Positions 24,728 through 33,372 of a stretch of 64,000 bases of DNA are shown piece by piece. The first letter of the stretch is position 1. The number at the start of each line of letters is the position of its first letter. A program made the position numbers and the translations under genes. The notes under the pieces were generated by a model. That model had not been told where the DNA came from. It did no database searches and worked only from the letters and a program-made list of their open reading frames with translations. Origin of the DNA: W0P28-013 sp964570565 (GTDB lineage Bacteria > Bacteroidota > Bacteroidia > Bacteroidales > Paludibacteraceae); the NCBI GenBank assembly GCA_964570565.1, contig CAZMYT010000002.1, positions 248,001 to 312,000 of the forward strand, in the 5' to 3' direction.

Positions 24728-25279
24728 ATGAAGAAAAAATTTATTTGTACCGTTTGCGGTTACGTTCACGAAGGTGATGAAGCTCCAGAAAGATGTCCAC
24801 AATGTAAACAACCAAAAGAAAAGTTCAAAGAAATGGATGAATCAGCAGGTTTATCATTTGTAACTGAACATATTTTGGGCGTTGCTAAAGATTGTGACGA
24901 TGAAATGAAAAAAGATTTGAACGCGCATTTCTTAGGCGAAGCTACCGAAGTTGGTATGTATTTAGCTATGAGCCGTCAAGCAGATCGCGAAGGTTATCCT
25001 GAAATTGCAGAAGCGTTTAAACGTTATGCTTGGGAAGAAGCTGAACATTGTTCACGTTTTGCCGAATTGTTAGGCGAAGTGGTATGGGATACCAAAACGA
25101 ATCTCGAAAAACGTATGAATGCTGAAAGTGGAGCTTGCGAAGATAAGATGCGTATCGCTAAACGTGCCAAAATGTTGGATTTAGATCCAATTCATGATAC
25201 CGTACATGAAATGGCTCGCGACGAAGCGCGCCATGGTAGAGGTTTTGAAGGTCTATACAATCGTTATTTCAAAAAGTAA
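24728..25279 (+). CDS. rbr: reverse rubrerythrin (N-terminal rubredoxin domain, C-terminal di-iron domain)
   Basis: 183 aa. The rubredoxin-like Fe(Cys)4 domain comes first (C7, C10, C23, C26), then the ferritin-like four-helix domain. Di-iron ligand motifs are FLGEATEVGMY, WEEAEHCSRF and ARDEARHGRGF. This is the reversed domain order seen in clostridial rubrerythrins that reduce H2O2 and O2 with electrons from NADH. It sits in a PerR-led group, fitting an oxidative-stress role. A duplicate of its first domain lies immediately upstream. Confidence 0.92.
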   Translation: MKKKFICTVCGYVHEGDEAPERCPQCKQPKEKFKEMDESAGLSFVTEHILGVAKDCDDEMKKDLNAHFLGEATEVGMYLAMSRQADREGYPEIAEAFKRYAWEEAEHCSRFAELLGEVVWDTKTNLEKRMNAESGACEDKMRIAKRAKMLDLDPIHDTVHEMARDEARHGRGFEGLYNRYFKK

Positions 25280-25303
25280 TTTGGGTTCTTTAGTATTAGG
25301 TCG

Positions 25304-25340
25304 AGTGCTGTATTGATATCAATACAGCACTTTTTTTTTT
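25304..25340 (+). terminator. terminator after rubrerythrin
   Basis: A 28-base perfect palindrome (AGTGCTGTATTGAT and its complement) is followed by ten T residues. Confidence 0.9.
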
Positions 25341-25353
25341 CGTTAAAAGACTG

Positions 25354-25361
25354 TATCTTTG
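25354..25361 (+). promoter_or_regulatory. -7 element of the RNase H gene, implying a near-leaderless mRNA
   Basis: TATCTTTG ends four bases before the ATG at 25366. The -33 position falls in the T run of the preceding terminator. Confidence 0.45.
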
Positions 25362-25365
25362 TGGT

Positions 25366-26001
25366 ATGGCAAAGAATAAATTCTATGTAGTGTGGAATGG
25401 TCGCACTTCCGGTATTTTTGATAGTTGGGACGCTTGTAAAGCTCAGGTAGAGGGTTTTGAAGGCGCTCAATATAAGGGCTTTCCTACCCAAGAAGCTGCT
25501 AAAATGGCTGCTTCGCAAAATTATTGGCAAGTGGTAAAAGCCACTAAATCGTCGGAGGTGCTCACTTTGTTAGATTCTAATACAGATATGCCTAAGCCAG
25601 AGCTCATTAGTATGTCGGTGGACGCTGCTTGTAGCGGAAATCCTGGTAAAATGGAATATCGTGGTGTGTGGACAGCCACAGGCGAGGAACTATTTAGGAT
25701 GGGACCTTTTGAAGGAGCTACCAATAATATTGGCGAATTTTTGGCTATTGTACATGGATTAGCATGGCTTAAGAAGCAAAATTTAGCGATGCCAATTTAT
25801 TCTGATAGTATGACGGCTCAAGCTTGGATTCGACAAAAAAAATGTAAATCGAAATTAGAACCAACGGCTAAAAATGTGGCGGTGTTTGAATTGGTGGCAC
25901 GGGCTGAAAAATGGTTGTCAGAGAATAAATATGATACAAAAATTTTAAAATGGCAAACTGATTTGTGGGGCGAAATCCCTGCCGATTTTGGACGAAAATA
26001 A
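25366..26001 (+). CDS. rnhA: ribonuclease H with N-terminal viroplasmin-like domain
   Basis: 211 aa. Residues 1-50 form the viroplasmin/RNase HI N-terminal domain (KFYVVWNGRTSGIFDSWDAC, FPTQEAAKMA) that binds RNA-DNA hybrids. The RNase H domain has the acidic residues in MSVDAACSGNPG, NNIGEFLAI, YSDSMTAQAW and the C-terminal WGEIPADFGRK. It removes RNA from RNA-DNA hybrids. The downstream oxidase-like gene starts after 22 bases, so both may be transcribed together. Confidence 0.9.
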   Translation: MAKNKFYVVWNGRTSGIFDSWDACKAQVEGFEGAQYKGFPTQEAAKMAASQNYWQVVKATKSSEVLTLLDSNTDMPKPELISMSVDAACSGNPGKMEYRGVWTATGEELFRMGPFEGATNNIGEFLAIVHGLAWLKKQNLAMPIYSDSMTAQAWIRQKKCKSKLEPTAKNVAVFELVARAEKWLSENKYDTKILKWQTDLWGEIPADFGRK

Positions 26002-26023
26002 TCATTCTAAATTTATTATAATT

Positions 26024-26680
26024 ATGGAAGCTATTGATTTAAAGTCTGAAGTAGAACGTACGTTGGCAACTCCACGTTGTAAGTACAGTGTTTTATCCAA
26101 ACTCTTTTTCCTGTCAATGGATCTTGTAGCGGGGCGCAAAACAACCGTTCCCAAGGTTATTTTTCTAGAAATGCTTGCTTCTATTCCGTATCGTAAATGG
26201 GAAACACGCCATTATGTGCGTTTATCCTTTGCTTATCGGCATAAATCAGTAGTTGAGTTGGCGTCACATATGGTGGAGTGGAGTCGTGAGGCACAGGACA
26301 ATGAATATTGGCATTTATTGGTGTTGAACGAACGTCGTAAGGAGTTTGGGATTCCTTCGCCTTGGTATTTAAATCCTTTTGTAACGCATGTGGCGTTATA
26401 TGGCTATATGGCTTTTGCTTGGTTTTTAAGCCGTGTAAGTATGCGCCAGGCATTGTTATTTAATGCACAATTTGAAGATCATGCGGAACATACGTATGCC
26501 GAATTTGTGCGCGACCATGAATTGTTGTTTCAGCAGCCAGTAACTAATGAGATGGTTCGACGTTATGCCGATGTGGCGACTTGGGGTGAGATTTTTGCCC
26601 GTATAGCGTTAGATGAACGGGAACATCGTAATAATAGTTTTATTGAGGCTGGTAAGCCTGAATTAGTAGTGAATATGTGA
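26024..26680 (+). CDS. alternative-oxidase-like di-iron protein
   Basis: 218 aa from the ATG at 26024; a TTG 36 bases upstream overlaps rnhA and was rejected. Motifs align with the alternative oxidase (AOX) family: LEMLASIP (E49, for the LET box), NEYWHLLVL (E94, H97, for NERMHL), FEDHAEHTYAEF (E151, for LEEEAxHTYTEF) and ALDEREHRN (E198, H201, for ADEAHHR). The two ExxH pairs and single glutamates form a plausible di-iron site. A hydrophobic stretch about 119-136 fits a monotopic membrane anchor. AOX oxidises quinol with O2 without pumping ions. The LEEEA box is altered, so a different oxygen- or peroxide-reducing activity is possible. Confidence 0.7.
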   Translation: MEAIDLKSEVERTLATPRCKYSVLSKLFFLSMDLVAGRKTTVPKVIFLEMLASIPYRKWETRHYVRLSFAYRHKSVVELASHMVEWSREAQDNEYWHLLVLNERRKEFGIPSPWYLNPFVTHVALYGYMAFAWFLSRVSMRQALLFNAQFEDHAEHTYAEFVRDHELLFQQPVTNEMVRRYADVATWGEIFARIALDEREHRNNSFIEAGKPELVVNM

Positions 26681-26691
26681 CCTATAAATAT

Positions 26692-26726
26692 AAAAAAAGC
26701 CTTGAAGAAATTCAAGGCTTTTTTTA
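26692..26726. terminator. bidirectional terminator between the oxidase-like gene and nqrF
   Basis: AAAAAAAGCCTTGAA and TTCAAGGCTTTTTTT pair perfectly around GAAA between convergent genes. Confidence 0.88.
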
Positions 26727-26731
26727 TTTGG

Positions 26732-28018
26732 TTATGCTCCGAAGTCGTCGAACATTAAGTTTTCACGAGGAACTCCTAGGCTGTCGAGCATGCCTTCTAC
26801 GGCTTTACTCATTGGGCCAGGACCGCACATGTAGTATTCAATATCTTCAGGTGCTTCGTGGTTTTTTAAATATGTTTCATAAATTACGTTGTGAACAAAT
26901 CCAGGTGTGTATTTTACGCCAGCAGCATCGGCTGCAGGATCTGGACGGTCGAGTGCTAAATGAAACGAGAAATTAGGAAATTCTTTTTCGATAGCTAAGA
27001 AATCTTCCAAATAGAATACTTCGTTAAGAGCACGAGCTCCGTAGAAATATGACATTTTGCGATTAGTAGTACGTAAGGTATGAGTCATGTGCATGATTTG
27101 GGCACGCAATGGAGCCATACCGGCACCACCACCAATCCACATCATTTCGTTGGTAGAGTTGAATACTGGATGGAAATCGCCATAAGGGCCACTCATAATA
27201 ACTTTGTCGCCTGGTTTTAAGGTAAAGATGTATGAAGATGCAATACCTGGCATTACATCCATAAATCCAGGACCTTGTTCTTTGGGTTTAAATGGAGGAG
27301 TTGCAATACGCACGGTTAACATAATGCGATCGCCTTCAGCAGGATAGTTGGCCATAGAGTAAGCACGAACAGTTTCTTCCGTATTGGTACATTTTAAACC
27401 AAATAGACCAAAATTTTCCCACGCTTTTACGTATTCTTCGCCAATTAATGATTTATCGATATCTTTATCATAGTCCATGGTGTAAGCTGGGATTTTAATC
27501 TGTGCGTATGAACCTGGGATAAAGTCCATGTGTTCGCCTTTAGGAAGGGCTACAATAAATTCTTTGATGAACGTTGCCACGTTTCGATTAGAAATAACTT
27601 CGCATTCCCATTCTTTTACACCAAGTACGGATTCTGGGACTTTAATACTCATGTCACTTTTCACTTTCACTTGACAACCCAAACGCCAATTGTCTTTGAT
27701 TTGTTTACGGCTGAAGTGTACCGTTTCAGTTGGTAGAATTTCACCACCGCCTTGTTCTACTTGACAACGACATTGTGCACAAGAACCTTTACCTCCACAA
27801 GCAGAAGGCAAAAAGATACCAGCATTTGACATGGCGTTTAGCAATGAGGTTCCAGCCGCAACTTGCATTTCTTTTTCGCCGTTTAGCGTGATTTTGACAT
27901 CGCCAGAAGTAACCAAATAGCGTTTGGCGATAAGTAGTACAATAACCAATAAAAGCACTACGCCTAAAAAGACAACTAAACTGGTAGTGATTATTAAGGA
28001 ATTAATTTCGAGTAACAT
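26732..28018 (-). CDS. nqrF: Na+-translocating NADH:quinone reductase subunit F
   Basis: 428 aa. An N-terminal membrane helix (about 5-32) precedes a 2Fe-2S ferredoxin domain with ACGGKGSCAQCRC. A ferredoxin-reductase unit follows: FAD motif RAYSMANYP and NAD motif YYMCGPGPM, ending FDDFGA. NqrF takes electrons from NADH on the cytoplasmic side and passes them into the Nqr complex. Last gene of nqrABCDEF, 80 bases after nqrE. Confidence 0.96.
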   Translation of the reverse strand: MLLEINSLIITTSLVVFLGVVLLLVIVLLIAKRYLVTSGDVKITLNGEKEMQVAAGTSLLNAMSNAGIFLPSACGGKGSCAQCRCQVEQGGGEILPTETVHFSRKQIKDNWRLGCQVKVKSDMSIKVPESVLGVKEWECEVISNRNVATFIKEFIVALPKGEHMDFIPGSYAQIKIPAYTMDYDKDIDKSLIGEEYVKAWENFGLFGLKCTNTEETVRAYSMANYPAEGDRIMLTVRIATPPFKPKEQGPGFMDVMPGIASSYIFTLKPGDKVIMSGPYGDFHPVFNSTNEMMWIGGGAGMAPLRAQIMHMTHTLRTTNRKMSYFYGARALNEVFYLEDFLAIEKEFPNFSFHLALDRPDPAADAAGVKYTPGFVHNVIYETYLKNHEAPEDIEYYMCGPGPMSKAVEGMLDSLGVPRENLMFDDFGA

Positions 28019-28098
28019 AGTTATGAGTGTATTAAAAGTTGGAGGTTCGAACTGTGCAACAACTCGTGCCTCAAATTTCTGATTTTTTCTTGAAATTA

Positions 28099-28743
28099 TT
28101 AAATCTTAAGACCGCTGAAACATAGAAATGCTAAAGCCATGAGACCTACGGTAATAAATGTAATACCTAATCCGCGTAATGGAGCAGGAACATCTGAATA
28201 TTCTAATTTTTCACGAATGGCAGCTAAACCTACAATGGCTAACGCCCAACCAAAACCAGAACCTAAGGCGTAAGCAATAACGTCAACTAGGCTTGTTAAT
28301 GCTTTAGGGTCGGTTGGTTCTAAGCCTGCACGTTGCTGCATAAATAAAGCACCACCCATGATGGCGCAGTTTACTGCAATAAGTGGTAAAAATATACCTA
28401 GCGATGCATACAACGATGGTGAAAATTTCTCCACAATCATTTCCACTAATTGTGTAATAGCGGCAATTACAGCGATAAATAAAATGAAACTTAAGTAACT
28501 TAAGTCTAGGTTTGCAAAACTCTCACCTAACCAAGAAAGAGCGCCAGCTCGTAATACGTGCACTTCTAAAAGGTAATTGACAGGTAGTGTCATCAATAAC
28601 ACAAAGGTTACAGCGACGCCTAATCCGATGGATGTTTTCACGTTTTTCGATACGGCCAAGTATGAACACATACCCAAGAAGTAGGCGAAAATCATATTAT
28701 CCACAAAGATGGATCGAACGAATATACTTAAAGCATTTTCCAT
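28099..28743 (-). CDS. nqrE: Na+-NQR subunit E
   Basis: 214 aa with six membrane helices. The N-terminus LSIFVRSIFVDNMIFAYFLGMCSYLAVSKN has the NqrE/RnfA cysteine-containing half-helix, and IMGGALFMQQRA contributes the second half. NqrD and NqrE form the inverted pair that conducts electrons and Na+ across the membrane with an iron centre between them. 80-base gaps separate it from nqrD and nqrF. Confidence 0.95.
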   Translation of the reverse strand: MENALSIFVRSIFVDNMIFAYFLGMCSYLAVSKNVKTSIGLGVAVTFVLLMTLPVNYLLEVHVLRAGALSWLGESFANLDLSYLSFILFIAVIAAITQLVEMIVEKFSPSLYASLGIFLPLIAVNCAIMGGALFMQQRAGLEPTDPKALTSLVDVIAYALGSGFGWALAIVGLAAIREKLEYSDVPAPLRGLGITFITVGLMALAFLCFSGLKI

Positions 28744-28823
28744 ATTTTTATGAGTTAGAAGGTAAAAGTTTAATCGTCGTTATGTTAACTTGATGATTCC
28801 TTTTACAACTTTTATTAGAGTTT

Positions 28824-29453
28824 TTATTCTTTTTCTTGAAGATCTTTATTCAATGAACGATGTACCCAAATAACGCATGCTAACAGAATCATAGCCATTG
28901 AAGGCATCATCATTAAACCATTGTTCACATAACCAGCTTCGTACCAGCTTTGAGGAATTAGTTGGAATCCTAATAAAGAACCAGAACCAAATAGTTCACG
29001 TACAAAAGCAACAATTACCAAAATCATGGCATAGCCAAATCCATTGCCTAAACCGTCTAAAAAGGCAGCTCCAGGTTTGTTGCTCATGGCAAATGCTTCG
29101 AGGCGTCCCATCAAAATACAGTTGGTAATGATTAATCCAATATAAACCGATAATTGAACGCTGACATCGAAGGCGAATGCTTTCAGAAATTCGCTTACTA
29201 CCGTTACTAAAGCGGCAACTACCACCAATTGTACAATGATACGTACACTATTAGGGATTGTGTTACGGATTAATGAAATAACGACATTGGATAATGCCAC
29301 AATGATGGTTACGGAAATCCCCATTACTAAGGCGGGTTTCAATTCTACAGTAACCGCTAATGCAGAACAAATACCCAATACTTGAACAGCAATAGGATTA
29401 TTCTTGCTCAATGGACCAAGTAAGGTGTTCTTTAATTCTTCATTCATTTTCAT
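28824..29453 (-). CDS. nqrD: Na+-NQR subunit D
   Basis: 209 aa, six membrane helices, related to RnfE. Recognisable segments are NPIAVQVLGICSALAVT and TNCILMGRLEAFAM, each with a conserved cysteine for the membrane iron centre. Its ATG overlaps the nqrC stop (ATGA), so translation is probably coupled. Confidence 0.95.
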   Translation of the reverse strand: MKMNEELKNTLLGPLSKNNPIAVQVLGICSALAVTVELKPALVMGISVTIIVALSNVVISLIRNTIPNSVRIIVQLVVVAALVTVVSEFLKAFAFDVSVQLSVYIGLIITNCILMGRLEAFAMSNKPGAAFLDGLGNGFGYAMILVIVAFVRELFGSGSLLGFQLIPQSWYEAGYVNNGLMMMPSMAMILLACVIWVHRSLNKDLQEKE

Positions 29454-30289
29454 AATGTATTTCCTCCTTCTTTAACAGCCTCTTCAGCTGGCGTTGTCTT
29501 TTTCAAGAAAGTAATATAATTGCCAATACAATTTTTGAGCATTGATTCAACTCCTTTTGAGGTAATGGTTCCACCCGAAATGGCATCTACTTGATCTTGA
29601 CCTTCAGCGATTTGACCAGTTTTCATCACGCCAATAGAAGTGAATGCACCGTTTTTCATAACCTCTTTGCCAACAAATTGGTCGCGGAATTTAGGCGTTA
29701 CAATGTTTGCACCTAAGCCTGGCGTTTCGCTGGCGTGTGAAAAATAAACGCCATATACCGTATTTTTATCATCATTCAAGGCGATATAACCCCAAATGGC
29801 ACCCCAAAGCCCAGCTCCATTTAATGGAATGATGTATTTGGTTTTGCCTTCAATTTCGGCAATATATAAAGGTAATTCTCCTTCGCTTACTTTGTAGTTG
29901 AAATCGTCAACCTCTTTAGTAATTTCTCCATCGGCATTTAACATCACATACTTTTTGATATAGGTGGTGTATAGTGCTGCCGCATCAGCTCCTTCTAAAT
30001 TGACAGCTGGCAGAGAACTGAGTATTTGTTTTTTCTTGTCAAGTTCCATGTTGGCTGCTTGGCGACTTTTGAGCGCGCCAGAAGTGAATGACAATAGCAA
30101 CGAAACAATAACAATAATAACAGAGGTGTAAACGAAAATGTAAGCACCATTTTCTTTATTGAAACTGCGTTTTTCTTTGATTTCTTCAAATTCTGAAGCA
30201 GGGGCTTTACATACAGGACATGATTCAGGTGCCGTTTTGCCTTCGTGTATGTAGCCACACACTTTACATTTATATTTTTTTGTAGCCAT
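29450..30289 (-). CDS. nqrC: Na+-NQR subunit C with an extra N-terminal rubredoxin-like domain
   Basis: 279 aa from the ATG at 30289 (a TTG two codons upstream was set aside). Residues 1-35 form a rubredoxin-like module with C8xxC11 and C24xxC27 (YKCKVCGYIHEGKTAPESC), the same type as in the rubrerythrin of this window. A membrane helix follows at about 50-74, then the periplasmic FMN domain with DAISGGTITS, whose threonine carries covalent FMN. NqrC normally begins directly with the membrane helix. The fusion would place an Fe(Cys)4 site on the cytoplasmic side. The ends are set by nqrB ten bases upstream and the overlap with nqrD, so the fusion is not a boundary error. Confidence 0.93.
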   Translation of the reverse strand: MATKKYKCKVCGYIHEGKTAPESCPVCKAPASEFEEIKEKRSFNKENGAYIFVYTSVIIVIVSLLLSFTSGALKSRQAANMELDKKKQILSSLPAVNLEGADAAALYTTYIKKYVMLNADGEITKEVDDFNYKVSEGELPLYIAEIEGKTKYIIPLNGAGLWGAIWGYIALNDDKNTVYGVYFSHASETPGLGANIVTPKFRDQFVGKEVMKNGAFTSIGVMKTGQIAEGQDQVDAISGGTITSKGVESMLKNCIGNYITFLKKTTPAEEAVKEGGNTL

Positions 30290-30299
30290 AATCAATTGC

Positions 30300-31499
30300 T
30301 TATTTAATGGTTGTACGTTTTAAACGCTTTTTAATGTTCGATTGTACTACAAAATAGTCAATTAAACATCCAAAAATGTTCATTAATAAAATGGCGAGCA
30401 TCATACCTTCTGGATATCCAGGGTTGAGTACACGAATAACGATGGCCATGACGCCAATTAAGAATCCATAAATCCATTTCCCTGTTTCAGTACGAGCTGA
30501 CGTTACTGGGTCGGTAGCCATAAATACTGCACCGAAAGCAAAACCGCCTAATACCAAGTGATTGTACCAAGGTAAATTGGCGATAGCGCTATCAGGCCCC
30601 CACGTGTTGAATACGAATCCCATAAAGGCACCGCCTAAAAAGACACTTAACATGGTTTTCCAACTAGCAACGTTGGTGATAATGAGCAGAGCTGCGCCTA
30701 ACAAAATGGCGAGTGTAGATGTTTCACCCACAGAACCAGGAATTAATCCAAGAAAACCATCCCAAAATCCAATAGGATCGCCCATAATATTATGGAAAGC
30801 TGCTACGGGCTCAGTTGATGTAGCTAGCTGTCCAAGAGGTGTAGCTCCTGAAAAAGCATTGATTGGTTCGCCTGCGCCCCACCAGAAAGCATCGCGCGTA
30901 CGTACCCATACTTGGTCGCCACTCATCGCTGTTGGGTAAGCAAAGAACAAGAATGCACGGGTAATAAGAGCTACGTTGAAAATATTGTAACCAGTACCAC
31001 CAAAAACTTCTTTGGCAAAAATGACTGCGAATGCTGTGGCTACAGCAATCATCCAAAGTGGTGTGTCAACAGGTACAATGAGCGGAATTAAAAAGCCGGT
31101 CACCAAAAAACCTTCTTGAATTTCGTGACCTTTAATTTGGGCAACAATAAATTCGATACCCAAACCCACTGCATAAGAAACGACTAATGTAGGTAAAACG
31201 GCTAATAAACCGAAAGCGAATTGTTCCCAAAAGTTTGCGTCTTGACCGATGGCCAAGAAGTGTTGATAACCCACGTTCCACATACCAAATAAAAGTGCAG
31301 GCACCAATGCCAACACTACGGTAATCATAGTACGTTTAGAGTCGATAGCATCATGAATGTGCGCACCGCTTTTAGCAGTATGATTTGGCACAAAAAGGAA
31401 TGTTGAAAAGCCATCAAATACGGAATGCAATTTTGACAATTTACCTCCTTCGGAGAATGTTGGTTCTAATTTGTCAACGATGTTTTTAAGAAATTTCAT
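30300..31499 (-). CDS. nqrB: Na+-NQR subunit B
   Basis: 399 aa, an integral membrane protein with about ten helices. NAFSGATPLGQL contains the threonine that binds FMN covalently. FGGTGYNIFNVALITRAFLF and MATDPVTSARTETGKWIYG are typical of NqrB. Second gene of the operon, 26 bases after nqrA. Confidence 0.96.
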   Translation of the reverse strand: MKFLKNIVDKLEPTFSEGGKLSKLHSVFDGFSTFLFVPNHTAKSGAHIHDAIDSKRTMITVVLALVPALLFGMWNVGYQHFLAIGQDANFWEQFAFGLLAVLPTLVVSYAVGLGIEFIVAQIKGHEIQEGFLVTGFLIPLIVPVDTPLWMIAVATAFAVIFAKEVFGGTGYNIFNVALITRAFLFFAYPTAMSGDQVWVRTRDAFWWGAGEPINAFSGATPLGQLATSTEPVAAFHNIMGDPIGFWDGFLGLIPGSVGETSTLAILLGAALLIITNVASWKTMLSVFLGGAFMGFVFNTWGPDSAIANLPWYNHLVLGGFAFGAVFMATDPVTSARTETGKWIYGFLIGVMAIVIRVLNPGYPEGMMLAILLMNIFGCLIDYFVVQSNIKKRLKRTTIK

Positions 31500-31525
31500 A
31501 TAGCTTATAATGAAGGTTCACGTTT

Positions 31526-32884
31526 TTATTCCAATTCTTTTTTCATGTAATCCAAAGATTCGCGAACGATTTTTTGGAGTTCCATTTTGGAGGTGCATAC
31601 AAATTCGCACAAACCAAAATCCTCTGGAGCTACTTCGTAGGCTCCAAGTTGTTCCATTTTGTCAAGATTTTTGGTTATCATAGCTTTTAGTAGCTGTTCA
31701 GGCATAATGTCCATAGGGAACACTTGTTCCAGTTCGCCACTCATGATAAAAGCGCGTTCGCCGCCTAAAATACGGGCATCAAACTCAAATTGTTTTTTTG
31801 GAAACAGTTTGCGAATAATTTTAGTGGCAAATAGATTGCTGTTGCTAAATTTATTAAGGCGTGGCATAGCCCATCCAATGAATTCATCGGCAGTGTCGCC
31901 TTCGGCAATAACAGAAACCAAATTTGCAAAAGGGCTTAAAACGCCAGTTTCTGCCACTTGGGCTCCGCTTAATACATCACCGTTGATATAGCGCACTTTA
32001 ACACCTTTCGTAATGTTACAATTAGTGATAGCGGCTATAGAGGTGCCATATACTGTTTTAACGTAAGCAGGTTCAATAACTTCAGGACCTGCTACTGCAA
32101 TTGTTTTAGTTAGATTTACTACACCGGTAGTAGTAAAACGTCCGATAAGTGCAACATCTTGAATATTCAATGTCCATACCACTTCTCCTTTATTAATTGG
32201 ATTTAGGTGATTGATTTGAACGCCTACGTTACCAGCAGGATGAGCACCGACGAATTCGTTGATTTCTACATCTTTCATATTTCTTAATTCGGCTGATGTA
32301 CCTGGGCATACAGAGTAGTATACTTTACCTTCGGTTAGTTTTGCAAGAACTGAAAGACCTGCTTGCACGTGTGAAGCTTGACCTTTTAATACAAAATTAT
32401 AATCGGGAGCGAGTGGAGCAGAATCGAATGCTGAAACAAAAATAGCTTTAGGAGCTACTGTGGGATTGGCAATCACATCGTATGGTCGTTGACGGAAAAA
32501 GCCTCCAAATCCCGCTTCAAGTAAAGCGCTCAATATCTCTTCGCGTTTTGCATTGAGATCAACTTTGTTAAATTGCTCGTAAGTGGTTTCAATGTCACGT
32601 TTTACAGAGATGTAGAGTAATTTACGACGTTCGCCACGTGCTACTTCGGCCACAGTTCCACTCACAGGTGAAACAATTTTCAACTCCGGATGTGTTTTGT
32701 CAAAGAAAAGGACACTACCAGCTTTTACAGTATCTCCTTCTTTTACGGCTACTTTAGGAGTGATTCCTTTGAAATCGTCAGGGACGATGGCCACCGTTTC
32801 AGGTTGACTCATCGAAGCAACATGCAAAGATGCCTTGCCTGAAATTTCAATGTTTAATCCTTTTTTCAGTTTGATTGTTTTCAT
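31526..32884 (-). CDS. nqrA: Na+-NQR subunit A
   Basis: 452 aa from the ATG at 32884 (MKTIKLKKGLNIEISG). A longer open frame begins 22 codons earlier, but those codons lie next to the promoter and are unlike NqrA. Typical segments are KVAVKEGDTVKAGSVLFFDK (lipoyl-like fold), GGFFRQRPYD and CEFVCTSKMELQ. NqrA is the peripheral subunit at the cytoplasmic quinone site. First gene of the operon. Confidence 0.96.
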   Translation of the reverse strand: MKTIKLKKGLNIEISGKASLHVASMSQPETVAIVPDDFKGITPKVAVKEGDTVKAGSVLFFDKTHPELKIVSPVSGTVAEVARGERRKLLYISVKRDIETTYEQFNKVDLNAKREEILSALLEAGFGGFFRQRPYDVIANPTVAPKAIFVSAFDSAPLAPDYNFVLKGQASHVQAGLSVLAKLTEGKVYYSVCPGTSAELRNMKDVEINEFVGAHPAGNVGVQINHLNPINKGEVVWTLNIQDVALIGRFTTTGVVNLTKTIAVAGPEVIEPAYVKTVYGTSIAAITNCNITKGVKVRYINGDVLSGAQVAETGVLSPFANLVSVIAEGDTADEFIGWAMPRLNKFSNSNLFATKIIRKLFPKKQFEFDARILGGERAFIMSGELEQVFPMDIMPEQLLKAMITKNLDKMEQLGAYEVAPEDFGLCEFVCTSKMELQKIVRESLDYMKKELE

Positions 32885-32947
32885 ATAAATGAATTGAAAT
32901 AAATTCAAAATCAGTGCAAAACAATAGGTTTTATTTTTTTTGCGCCG

Positions 32948-32978
32948 CAAAGGTACAATATAATTTTAAAAGATTCAA
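32948..32978 (-). promoter_or_regulatory. promoter of nqrABCDEF
   Basis: The minus strand has TTG (32978-32976), 20 bases, then TACCTTTG (32955-32948). The leader to the ATG at 32884 is about 55 bases. Confidence 0.7.
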
Positions 32979-33256
32979 CTCTTTTTTTGTTTAATATTTT
33001 ATTATTTTTTACTAGTTCAATTAACCCAGTTTACGTCATTTTTTTTGAGTTATAAGTTGTTGCATCTTCTTTTCTAATCTGTTTTTCTGATTTTTTAAAA
33101 GGAGTGCTTTTTTTAAGAAAAAAATGTGATTAAGCGGGGGGTAAATCCTTAATAAAAATGTCAAAATTGAGCACTAAAAATTCTTTTTTTGCACAATAAA
33201 GCCGAAATGAGCATTGTTAATTATTTTATAATGAATACTTTATTTTATTTTGATTT

Positions 33257-33280
33257 AATTAAAGAAAAATTTCTTTAATT
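33257..33280 (+). promoter_or_regulatory. perfect 11-bp inverted repeat upstream of pckA, candidate operator
   Basis: AATTAAAGAAA and TTTCTTTAATT are separated by AA. The repeat lies 25 bases before the -7 box, next to or over the -33 region, where a dimeric regulator would act. It is not followed by a T run, so it is not a terminator. Confidence 0.45.
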
Positions 33281-33305
33281 GCTTTATCGGGTTTGATTTT
33301 TGTTG

Positions 33306-33313
33306 TATCTTTG
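33306..33313 (+). promoter_or_regulatory. -7 promoter element of pckA
   Basis: TATCTTTG, 59 bases before the ATG at 33373. The -33 element is weak (TTTA at 33283-33286), as would be expected if an activator is needed. Confidence 0.55.
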
Positions 33314-33372
33314 TAACGTCTTAAAGTATAAAATGCAAGTAGAGTATTAATCATTATAAAACAATTAACATT

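Larger units (their letters stand above)
32979..33372. other. AT-rich intergenic region between the nqr operon and pckA
   Basis: No gene is seen here. The stretch holds homopolymer-rich sequence, a loose inverted repeat (ATTAAG near 33131 and CTTAAT near 33150), a perfect 11-bp inverted repeat at 33257-33280 and the pckA -7 box. Confidence 0.5.

Noticed and set aside
26181..26976. Open frames across the oxidase-like gene and nqrF
   Set aside because: Antisense to well-supported genes and crossing the bidirectional terminator.
33121..33160. Loose inverted repeat with a run of G in the nqr-pckA gap, considered as a riboswitch or terminator
   Set aside because: The stem is only about six base pairs around a long loop, with no T run and no known aptamer motif.
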